DNA of 5,300 bases from Nitrospirota bacterium (GTDB lineage Bacteria > Nitrospinota > Nitrospinia > Nitrospinales > VA-1). The notes below the pieces were generated by a model that worked only from the letters and a program-made list of their open reading frames with translations, ran no database searches and was not told the origin of the DNA. The stretch is from positions 1-5,300 of the forward strand of contig QJWD01000265.1 in assembly GCA_003235465.1 (NCBI GenBank), given 5' to 3'. Position numbers and translations under genes: made by a program. Every line of letters begins with the position of its first letter. The stretch's first letter is position 1. Of this stretch, positions 1 to 5,300 are shown one piece after another.

Positions 1-165
1 GAAAGCCTGGTCAAGGCGTATTTCTCCGTCAAGGGCGGGTTCGATGACCCGCAGGTGAATGCCATTCCGTTCACCTCCTTAAGCAGGAAAGTGATGGGCA
101 TCTTCCAGGGCATTTTTCAAACCCCCGGCGCGCTGTTCCCCCCGCAGGACGATACCGGCAAGTAA
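1..165 (+). CDS. C-terminal end of a probable AsmA/DUF3971-like envelope protein (partial)
   Basis: This is the last 54 codons of a forward gene that begins before the window; it reads in frame from base 1 to the TAA at 163-165. The visible tail has a pattern YFSVKGGFDDPQVNAIPF, then a short amphipathic stretch (KVMGIFQGIFQTPGALF). A beta-strand ending in G-x-x-D-D-P-x-V, followed by a 'PxxSLxRxVxGIFxxI' helix, is typical of the C-terminus of AsmA-like/DUF3971 (YhdP-type) proteins. Those are large periplasm-spanning proteins implicated in lipid transport between inner and outer membranes of Gram-negative bacteria. Only the tail is present, so the family call rests on pattern recognition and the role is inference. 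It converges on the oad operon and appears functionally unrelated to it. Confidence 0.5.
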   Translation, partial: ESLVKAYFSVKGGFDDPQVNAIPFTSLSRKVMGIFQGIFQTPGALFPPQDDTGK

Positions 166-201
166 TTCCCTGCGCCACTTCAACATCGATAGGGAATTTT
201 T
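164..201 (+). terminator. Probable rho-independent terminator of the AsmA-like gene
   Basis: AATTCCCT (164-171) and AGGGAATT (191-198) form a perfect 8-bp inverted repeat, and a run of five T (197-201) overlaps and follows the right arm. It starts inside the stop codon of the forward gene, a usual place for an intrinsic terminator. The stem is only moderately GC-rich and the loop is long (19 nt), so termination may be incomplete. The reverse orientation lacks a following T-tract, so it would serve only the forward gene. Confidence 0.55.
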
Positions 202-239
202 CAGACTCCCGGAGCGTGGTTTCCTACAGGACGGTATCG

Positions 240-297
240 AAAAATAAAACCCGGCAAAACGTCAGGCCCGCAGGCGAACCTCACCCTAGGGGCGGGC
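240..297 (-). terminator. Weak candidate terminator downstream of oadG
   Basis: Reading on the minus strand after the oadG stop, GCCCGC and GCGGGC (arms 292-297 and 266-271) can pair over a 20-nt loop that itself contains the palindrome CCCTAGGG. A T-rich run, TTTTATTTTT, lies at 249-240. The T-run is about 16 nt past the stem, too far for a textbook intrinsic terminator. A stop signal is expected here between convergent genes, but this one is only a candidate. Confidence 0.25.
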
Positions 298-304
298 AGG
301 CTTA

Positions 305-574
305 TCAGGCGGAGTCGATGCGGACGACGTTGACTTCGGAGGGGGAGCGGCCAAGTGCCATGGACAACGCCGGCGCGATGGCGGCGATGTGTTCCTCGGT
401 TTCGGCCGAGGCGGCTTGCGGCGCCTGTTTTTTAGCCGGCGGCGGTGGCGGGGCCTTGTAGGGGAACAGCGCCTCGATCGCCTTGATGGTGAAGATCAGA
501 ATGGTGAGCACCAGAAAGATGATGCCCATGGCGATAACGGAAATGTAAATTGCGGAGACGGTATCGGCGGACAT
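305..574 (-). CDS. oadG: Sodium-pump decarboxylase gamma subunit (OadG-like)
   Basis: An 89-residue membrane protein of the OadG_gamma family, which anchors the cytoplasmic alpha subunit to membrane subunit beta in the Na+-translocating oxaloacetate decarboxylase. The architecture is visible: a short N-terminus, one hydrophobic helix at about residues 8-31, the sequence KAIEALFPYK just after it, a Pro/Ala linker with five consecutive prolines (42-46), and a C-terminal helix EEHIAAIAPALSMALG (60-75) ending in a VVRI-type strand. The size is normal for the family. It starts 3 bp after the oadB stop (TAA-TCC-ATG) with no clear Shine-Dalgarno, so translation is probably coupled to oadB. Unlike the Klebsiella subunit, it has no C-terminal histidine cluster; His62 is its only histidine. 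That makes a metal-binding role doubtful. The family call is supported mainly by architecture and by its place next to oadB and oadA. Confidence 0.85.
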   Translation of the reverse strand: MSADTVSAIYISVIAMGIIFLVLTILIFTIKAIEALFPYKAPPPPPAKKQAPQAASAETEEHIAAIAPALSMALGRSPSEVNVVRIDSA

Positions 575-577
575 GGA

Positions 578-1768
578 TTAGGGGTTGGATAAGGTGGCGA
601 CGATGGGTTCGATGGCGGCGTGGGTTTCCGGGCCGGGGGTGCCGAACAGCGAGATGAAGACGCCGGCGGCCACGGCGCTGCCGATAACGCCCGCCACGTT
701 GGGGCCCATGGCGTGCATGAGCAAATAATTCGACGAGTCCTCCTCCTGACCCACCTTCTGGGAAACGCGGGCCGCCATCGGCACGGCGGATACGCCCGCC
801 GACCCGATCAGCGGGTTTACCTTGCCGCCCGAAATCTTGCACATGATTCTGCCGAAAACCACCCCGCCGGCGGTGGCGAAAGAGAACGCCAGCAAACCGA
901 GAACGATGATTTTGATAGTTTCAAGCTTGAGGAAGGAGTCGGCGGTCATCGACGAGCCCACCGCGAGGGCGAGGAGTATCGTGACGATGTTGATCAGGTG
1001 CGTTTCCGCCGTTTCGTGCAGCCTGGCCGTCACGCCGGATTCCCTGAACAGGTTGCCGAGCATCAGCATGCCGAGAAGCGGGGTGACGCCGGGAAGCATC
1101 AGGCAGCAGACGACGGTGACCACCATGGGGAAAACGATTTTCACGGTTTTCGATATGGGCTTGAGCTGCGCCATGCGGATCTTGCGTTCCTTCTTGGTGG
1201 TCAGCCAGCGCATGATCGGCGGCTGGATGAGCGGCACTAGCGACATGTAGGAATACGCCGCGACGGCGATGGGCGCGAGCAGGTGCGGCGCGAGCTTGGT
1301 GGCGATGAAGATGGATGTCGGCCCGTCGGCGCCGCCGATGATGCCGATGGCGCTCGCTTCCTTGAGATCGAAACCGATAACCACCGCGCCGATCAGGGTG
1401 GTGTAAACGCCGAGCTGAGCCGCGGCGCCGAGCAGCAGCGTTGTCGGGTTCGCGAGCAGCGGGCCGAAATCGGTGAGCGCGCCGACGCCGAGGAAAATGA
1501 GCGGCGGCAGCACTTCGTGCTTCACGCCCTGGTAAAAGAGAGCGAGCAGCCCCCCCTCGTCGGTGCTGGTCATCAGGCTCATGGGGATGTTGGCGAGCAG
1601 ACAGCCAAAACCGATGGGAAGAAGAAGCAGCGGCTCGAATTTTTTCCAGATCGCCAGGTAGAGCAGGACAAAGGAAATCGCGATCATGACCACGTGCCCC
1701 AGCGTCAGCTGGGAAAACGCGGTGGTGGAAAGCACCTGCGCGACGATGGTGGATAGGTTGAAGTCCAT
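578..1768 (-). CDS. oadB: Na+-translocating oxaloacetate decarboxylase beta subunit
   Basis: A 396-residue polytopic inner-membrane protein that decarboxylates carboxybiotin carried by OadA and couples this to Na+ export. Family hallmarks are present: [10 protein letters not shown] (145-154), [17 protein letters not shown] (171-187), GSSMTADSF (271-279) and [18 protein letters not shown] (318-335). The residues shown to matter in Klebsiella OadB (Asp203, Asn373, Gly377, Ser382, Arg389) correspond to Asp148, Asn318, Gly322, Ser327 and Arg334. The offset is a constant 55, so the ion path and active region look intact. The N-terminus is shorter than Klebsiella's. The start MDFNL was chosen because its ATG shares one base with the oadA stop (TAATG); the open frame continues upstream only as a basic non-homologous stretch inside oadA. 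No good Shine-Dalgarno is seen, which fits coupling to oadA. Methylmalonyl- or glutaconyl-CoA decarboxylase beta subunits are close homologues, but the oadA neighbour favours oxaloacetate. Confidence 0.95.
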   Translation of the reverse strand: MDFNLSTIVAQVLSTTAFSQLTLGHVVMIAISFVLLYLAIWKKFEPLLLLPIGFGCLLANIPMSLMTSTDEGGLLALFYQGVKHEVLPPLIFLGVGALTDFGPLLANPTTLLLGAAAQLGVYTTLIGAVVIGFDLKEASAIGIIGGADGPTSIFIATKLAPHLLAPIAVAAYSYMSLVPLIQPPIMRWLTTKKERKIRMAQLKPISKTVKIVFPMVVTVVCCLMLPGVTPLLGMLMLGNLFRESGVTARLHETAETHLINIVTILLALAVGSSMTADSFLKLETIKIIVLGLLAFSFATAGGVVFGRIMCKISGGKVNPLIGSAGVSAVPMAARVSQKVGQEEDSSNYLLMHAMGPNVAGVIGSAVAAGVFISLFGTPGPETHAAIEPIVATLSNP

Positions 1769-3573
1769 TAGGCGATGACGACCAGAGGGTCTCCGGATTG
1801 CACGTTGTCGCCTTCCTTGACCAGGATGGATTGGATCGTGCCTGCCGAGGGCGCCTTGATGTCGGTTTCCATTTTCATGGATTCCATCACCAAAACGGTG
1901 TCGCCTTCGGCGACGCTGTCGCCCACCTTGCACTTAAGCGAAAAGATCGACCCGGGCAGGGGAGCGGTGAGCGGAGGGGCATCGCTTGCGGCCGGAGCCG
2001 GAGCGGGCGCGGGGGCCGCCTGCCCCGCCGCCGGTGCGGCGGGGGGAACGCTGGCAGGCGCGGGTGCGCCTCCAAGAGAAACTTCCACCGAGTAATCGCG
2101 GCCGTTGACGCGCACGCGGTACACGGCGCTGCCCGACGCAGGAACAGAAGCGGCTGCGGCCGCCGGTGCGGCGGGAGCGGCTTGTGGTTTCGCCGCCGGG
2201 GCTTCCGGTTCCTCGATCATGGGCTGGTTACGCGTTTCAAAAAACTTGAGGGCAACCTTGGGAAACAGGGCGTAGGTCAGGCGGTCCTCGTCGGAGGTGA
2301 TGTCCTTGGCTTTTTCCTTCAGCTCCTCGATCACCCCTTCCCATTCCGGTTCGAGAAGGTCGGCCGGGCGGCAGTCCACCACTTGCTGGTTTTCCGCCAC
2401 CTTGGCAAGCAGTTCCTCATCGATGGGGGCGGGGAGTTTGCCGTACTTGCCCATCACGCATTCGCGCGTTTCCTTGGTGATGACTTTGTAGCGCTCTCCG
2501 GTGAGCACGTTCAGGGTGGCCTGCGAGCCGACGATCTGGCTGGTCGGGGTGACGAGGGGCGGGTAGCCCATGTCCTTCCTGACCCGCGGCACCTCCTCGA
2601 GCACCTCATTCATCTTGTCGAGGGCGTTTTGCTCCCGAAGCTGGTTCTCCATATTGGAGATCATGCCGCCGGGGATCTGCGATTTGAGGATGTTAATATC
2701 GACGCCCTTGAAATCGCTCTCGAACCGCGCGTAATGTTTGCGGACCTCGCGGAAGTAATCGGCGATCTCCTCGAGCAGGTCGAGGTTAAGCCCGGTATCG
2801 CGCGGGGTGCCCATGAGCGCGGCGACGATGCACTCGGTGGCGTAATGCGAGGTTCCCATCGACATGCTGGATATGGCGGTATCGATCATGTCCACCCCGG
2901 CGTCGATGGCGCACTGCATGTTCATGCCGACGAGCCCGGTGGTGGCGTGGGTGTGCAGGTGCACCGGCAACTTGCTGGTCTTCTTGATTTCGCTGATGAG
3001 CTCGCGGGTCACCGTGGGTGTCAGCAGGCCGGCCATGTCCTTGATGCACAGGATGTCCGACCCCATGTCCTCCAGTTGCCTGGCCATCTTCAGGTAGAGC
3101 GCCACATCGTGCACCGGGCTCACCGTGTAGCTGATGGCGCCTTCCACGGTTTTGCCGCATTTTTTCACCGTCTTGACGGCGGTCTCGATGTTGCGAAAAT
3201 CGTTCAGGGCATCGAAGATTCTGAAGATATCAATTCCCACATCGGCGGATTGCTTGACGAAGCGTTCGACGATGTCGTCGGCGTAATGGCGGTAGCCGAC
3301 GCAGTTCTGCCCGCGCAGGAGCATCTGGAAGGGGGTGTTGGGTATTTTCCTCTTGAGCTTTCGCACTCTCTCCCAAGGGTCTTCATTCAAAAACCGGATG
3401 CAGGTGTCGAAGGTGGCGCCGCCCCACATCTCGAGCGAGAAAAATCCCACCTTGTCCAGCTTTTCTGCGATGGGCAGCATGTCCTCGGTTTTCATGCGCG
3501 TCGCAAGCAGCGACTGGTGCGCATCGCGGAGGATGAGTTCGGTGATCTTAAGCGGATTGGAAGCGTTGTTCAT
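1768..3573 (-). CDS. oadA: Oxaloacetate decarboxylase alpha subunit (biotin carboxyltransferase)
   Basis: A 601-residue cytoplasmic, biotin-carrying subunit that transfers the carboxyl group of oxaloacetate to biotin, releasing pyruvate; OadB then decarboxylates the carboxybiotin. Domains in order: HMGL-like carboxyltransferase (about 8-270), conserved PYC_OADA region (about 290-455), Pro/Ala linker (456-480), a short beta module [14 protein letters not shown] (485-498), a second Pro/Ala linker (503-537), and a biotinyl domain (540-601). Metal ligands match the Klebsiella/Vibrio numbering exactly: Asp17 (RDAHQS), Lys178 (CIKDMAG), His207 and His209 (HLHTH). The biotin lysine is Lys567 in ESMKMET, 34 residues from the C-terminus as usual. 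Matching numbering and an AAGGA site 10 nt upstream support this start. Pyruvate carboxylase subunit B is nearly identical in layout, but no biotin carboxylase gene is nearby, while oadB follows with a one-base overlap and oadG after that. It is first in the oad operon, behind a structured leader. Confidence 0.95.
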   Translation of the reverse strand: MNNASNPLKITELILRDAHQSLLATRMKTEDMLPIAEKLDKVGFFSLEMWGGATFDTCIRFLNEDPWERVRKLKRKIPNTPFQMLLRGQNCVGYRHYADDIVERFVKQSADVGIDIFRIFDALNDFRNIETAVKTVKKCGKTVEGAISYTVSPVHDVALYLKMARQLEDMGSDILCIKDMAGLLTPTVTRELISEIKKTSKLPVHLHTHATTGLVGMNMQCAIDAGVDMIDTAISSMSMGTSHYATECIVAALMGTPRDTGLNLDLLEEIADYFREVRKHYARFESDFKGVDINILKSQIPGGMISNMENQLREQNALDKMNEVLEEVPRVRKDMGYPPLVTPTSQIVGSQATLNVLTGERYKVITKETRECVMGKYGKLPAPIDEELLAKVAENQQVVDCRPADLLEPEWEGVIEELKEKAKDITSDEDRLTYALFPKVALKFFETRNQPMIEEPEAPAAKPQAAPAAPAAAAASVPASGSAVYRVRVNGRDYSVEVSLGGAPAPASVPPAAPAAGQAAPAPAPAPAASDAPPLTAPLPGSIFSLKCKVGDSVAEGDTVLVMESMKMETDIKAPSAGTIQSILVKEGDNVQSGDPLVVIA

Positions 3574-3583
3574 AATGCAGATA

Positions 3584-3588
3584 TCCTT
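3584..3588 (-). promoter_or_regulatory. Ribosome binding site of oadA
   Basis: AAGGA on the minus strand lies 10 nt upstream of the oadA ATG. It is the only clear Shine-Dalgarno among the complete genes here; trkH, oadB and oadG start by overlap or close coupling instead. This suggests that ribosomes are loaded onto the oad message at oadA. The related stretch CCAAGGA could pair with UCCUUGG (3747-3741) if transcription starts upstream of there. Confidence 0.6.
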
Positions 3589-3591
3589 GGA

Positions 3592-3693
3592 ATGGCCATG
3601 CAGCCATGATGAAAAGCCCGGGTTGCCAATTCAGGTGGCGCTGGATCGTATGGGGCCTGTGCCTCCACATAACCCGGCATACTCCGCCACCTG
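3592..3693 (-). promoter_or_regulatory. Structured leader of oadA (possible attenuator or pseudoknot)
   Basis: On the minus-strand transcript, arm P1 CAGGTGGCG (3693-3685) is perfectly complementary to CGCCACCTG (3640-3632). Arm P2 CCGGGTT (3677-3671) is complementary to AACCCGG (3624-3618). The arms interleave as P1, P2, P1', P2', so they form either a pseudoknot or two mutually exclusive folds. P2' is followed by four U (3615-3612), so P2 resembles a weak terminator stem and P1 an antiterminator. A bulged hairpin, TATG...CATA (3671-3649), lies between the 5' and 3' arms, and a 5-bp hairpin ATGGC/GCCAT (3607-3592) sits 3 nt before the oadA ribosome binding site. The 9-bp repeat is unlikely by chance in so short a region; the 7-bp one is not. 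I do not recognise a named riboswitch class. Confidence 0.4.
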
Positions 3694-3747
3694 CACATAA
3701 AAATTTACCAAATTGAAATTCAGGATGGCCTGGCTGGGAACCAAGGA

Positions 3748-3776
3748 ATAGTAAATTATCGCGTGTGCAAAATCAA
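3748..3776 (-). promoter_or_regulatory. Candidate sigma70 promoter for oadABG
   Basis: On the minus strand, TTGATT (3776-3771) and TACTAT (3753-3748) are separated by exactly 17 nt. Each matches the sigma70 consensus at four of six positions. It lies just after the trkH stop in the most AT-rich part of this otherwise GC-rich window. A start near 3741 would give a leader of about 168 nt before oadA. I see no convincing terminator after trkH, so readthrough from trk is also possible. Confidence 0.35.
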
Positions 3777-3779
3777 ATC

Positions 3780-5249
3780 TTATTTGCGCCAGGTCATGGG
3801 CAGAAACAGGATCAGAATGCCGTAAATTTCAAGCCGTCCGAGGAGCATGAACGTGATTGAAATGGCTTTGGCGAAGGTCGGCAGGTTGGCGTAGTCGCCC
3901 ATGGCGCCGACCTCCCCGAGACCCGGGCCGATATTGAACAAAGTGGCGATGGAGGCGGAGATGGAGGTGGTGAGGTTGAGCCCTGTCAGGCTCATCAGGA
4001 CGGCGCCCGTGGCGGCCAGGCCGATAAAAAGAAACGTCAGGGCGACGACGTTGGTCAAATCCTCGGGGGGCACGGTTTTACCGCTCACTTTGACGTGAAA
4101 GATCGCCCTGGGATGAACCAGCTTGTGCAGCTCCCGCATGATGACCTTGAAGATCAAGATGATGCGAATGGCCTTGAGCGAGCCGCTGGTGGAGCCGGAG
4201 CAGCCGCCGACCATCATGATGGCGAGCATCAGGAGGCGCAGGTAATCCGGCCACAGGTTGAAGTCGTCGGATACGAAGCCGGTGGTGGTGTTGATGGACA
4301 CCACCGTGAACAGGGACTTCCGGAGCGCCTGTCCGGCGGACGCCTGGCCGCTTTCCAACAGGCCGAGGGTCACAGTCAATGTGCAGACCAGGATCATCAA
4401 CGAGTAGAAGCGGAACTCGGGGTTCTTGAACACCTGGCCAAAGTTGCGGGAAACCAGTTGATAGTGGAGGGCGAAGTTGATGCCCCCGAGAAACATGAAG
4501 AAAATGATGATCGTCTCGACGAAGAGCGAGTCGAAGTAGCCGATGCTGCCGTTGTGCGGCGAAAAACCCCCGGTGGCGACGGTGGAGAAGGTGTGGCAGA
4601 TGGCGTCGAACCAGCTGAGCCCCGCGGCTTTCAGCAACAGGCATTCCGCCACCGTCAGGACCAGGTAGGTTTTCCATAGGATCTTAGCGGTTTCGGCAAG
4701 CCGGGGCTGCATGCGCTCGACGGTGGCGCCGCCGGGAATCTCGGCCTTGAACAAATGGAAGCTGCCGATGCCGAGAACCGGAAAAATGGCGAGGGAGAGG
4801 AGGATGATCCCCATGCCGCCCACCCACTGCGTCAGGTTGCGCCAGAACAGCACCGGTTTTGGGGTGCTGTCGATATCTTTCAGGATCGACGCGCCGGTGG
4901 TGGTGAAGCCGCTCATGCTCTCGAAAAAGGCGTCGATGAACTGGGAGCACACGCCGGTCAAATAATACGGCAGCGAACCGATGAGGGCGATAGCAAGCCA
5001 GGACAGGGCGACAATGGCGAAGCCCTCGCGGTCCCTCAGCATTTCAATGCCCGATGGCAGCAACTTCCAGAGCGCCAGGCCGACGGCGAGGGAAATGCAA
5101 ACCGTCAGGCCAAAGGCGGCGGTGGAGCCGAGGTAGCCCTCAAGCTCGGGAGTCGGGAAATAAAAGGAAACGATGAAAGGCAGTAGAAGCAGGCCGGAAA
5201 GCAGGATGAGCAGGACGCCGGCAACATTGAATATGGCCTTGATGTTCAT
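3780..5249 (-). CDS. trkH: Trk potassium uptake protein, membrane subunit TrkH
   Basis: A 489-residue inner-membrane protein of the TrkH/TrkG/KtrB superfamily, the K+-conducting subunit of the Trk system; its partner TrkA binds nucleotides and gates it. The four pore-loop repeats are visible, each with its filter glycine: SGFTTTGAS (Gly119), STVATGGFS (Gly227), NTTTGFV (Gly324) and FNIGPGLGEVG (Gly441/443). Other family marks are NLTQWVGGMGII (138-149), LFKAEIPG (166-173), MMVGGCSGSTSGSLKAIR (345-362) and GRLEIYGILI (471-480). Length is normal for TrkH. The ATG overlaps the stop of the upstream gene as ATGA, and no Shine-Dalgarno is evident, so it is probably translated by coupling. That upstream gene looks like trkA, which supports TrkH over KtrB. 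The stop lies 206 bp before oadA on the same strand. Confidence 0.95.
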   Translation of the reverse strand: MNIKAIFNVAGVLLILLSGLLLLPFIVSFYFPTPELEGYLGSTAAFGLTVCISLAVGLALWKLLPSGIEMLRDREGFAIVALSWLAIALIGSLPYYLTGVCSQFIDAFFESMSGFTTTGASILKDIDSTPKPVLFWRNLTQWVGGMGIILLSLAIFPVLGIGSFHLFKAEIPGGATVERMQPRLAETAKILWKTYLVLTVAECLLLKAAGLSWFDAICHTFSTVATGGFSPHNGSIGYFDSLFVETIIIFFMFLGGINFALHYQLVSRNFGQVFKNPEFRFYSLMILVCTLTVTLGLLESGQASAGQALRKSLFTVVSINTTTGFVSDDFNLWPDYLRLLMLAIMMVGGCSGSTSGSLKAIRIILIFKVIMRELHKLVHPRAIFHVKVSGKTVPPEDLTNVVALTFLFIGLAATGAVLMSLTGLNLTTSISASIATLFNIGPGLGEVGAMGDYANLPTFAKAISITFMLLGRLEIYGILILFLPMTWRK

Positions 5250-5300
5250 CGAAAGGGCAGAAAACGACGCTTGCGGCCGAATAATTTCTCAATCTTCTCG
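5246..5300 (-). CDS. trkA: C-terminal end of a gene upstream of trkH, probably trkA (partial)
   Basis: The minus strand reads in frame from the window edge to a TGA that overlaps the trkH start as ATGA. The visible tail is EKIEKLFGRKRRFLPFR, 17 residues. A short 'xxIEKLF' helix at the extreme C-terminus, directly before trkH, fits the end of TrkA, the cytoplasmic NAD(H)/ATP-binding regulator of Trk channels. The tail is strongly basic. Only 17 residues are available, so the call leans on gene context; the four-base overlap shows that it is cotranslated with trkH. Confidence 0.5.
   Translation of the reverse strand, partial: EKIEKLFGRKRRFLPFR

Noticed and set aside
620..1240. A 206-codon plus-strand frame opposite oadB
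   Set aside because: It lacks any family motif and is rich in Arg, His, Glu and Gly, as expected for antisense of a hydrophobic GC-rich membrane gene.
1550..1556. Run of seven C in oadB as a possible frameshift site
   Set aside because: The frame reads cleanly through it as Glu-Gly-Gly and the family motifs on both sides are in the same frame.
1769..1933. Extension of the oadB frame upstream of MDFNL
   Set aside because: The added 55 residues are basic and arginine-rich, lie inside the biotinyl domain of oadA in another frame, and match no part of the OadB family.
1798..3609. A 603-codon open frame on the plus strand, antisense to oadA
   Set aside because: It mirrors oadA almost end to end. 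Its composition is rich in His, Gly, Arg and Asp, typical of the complement of a high-GC gene, with no recognisable domain. The oadA strand has all catalytic motifs.
3584..3747. Complementarity of UCCUUGG (3747-3741) to the oadA ribosome binding site CCAAGGA (3590-3584)
   Set aside because: A 7-bp match is expected by chance in a region of this size, and the predicted transcription start near 3741 would exclude the upstream arm from the message.
4078..4677. A 199-codon minus-strand frame within trkH
   Set aside because: It is an out-of-frame reading of trkH, rich in His and Arg, with no membrane segments; the in-frame trkH has all four filter motifs.

Overview
The window looks like a chromosomal housekeeping region of a high-GC, Gram-negative bacterium. 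The AsmA-like protein tail implies an outer membrane. A complete sodium-pumping decarboxylase next to a Trk potassium uptake gene suggests a lineage with sodium bioenergetics, often marine or brackish. A Nitrospinota-like or deltaproteobacterial-like origin is only a guess from general protein style. No mobile element, tRNA, rRNA, CRISPR array or phage gene is visible.

Layout. Positions 1-165 (+) are the last 54 codons of a probable AsmA/DUF3971-like envelope protein, followed by a likely intrinsic terminator. A convergent gap of 139 bp follows. All remaining genes lie on the minus strand, so they are transcribed from right to left. In transcription order they are: the last 17 codons of a gene that is probably trkA (5300-5246), trkH (5249-3780), a 206-bp leader/intergenic region, oadA (3573-1768), oadB (1768-578) and oadG (574-305). 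Coupling is tight: trkA/trkH overlap by ATGA, oadA/oadB share one base in TAATG, and oadB/oadG are 3 bp apart.

How they work together. OadA (carboxyltransferase plus biotin carrier), OadB (membrane decarboxylase and Na+ channel) and OadG (small membrane assembly subunit) form the Na+-translocating oxaloacetate decarboxylase. This complex splits oxaloacetate to pyruvate and CO2 and exports Na+. TrkH is the K+-conducting subunit of the Trk system, gated by the nucleotide-binding TrkA. Together the region encodes Na+ export and K+ uptake. Catalytic and ion-path residues are intact in all three complete large or medium proteins, so none looks broken.

The least explained part is the leader before oadA (3574-3779). 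It holds a candidate sigma70 promoter, a 9-bp perfect inverted repeat interleaved with a 7-bp one (a possible pseudoknot or attenuator switch), a small hairpin and the oadA ribosome binding site. I see no wholly new system here; this leader is the best place to look for something undescribed.
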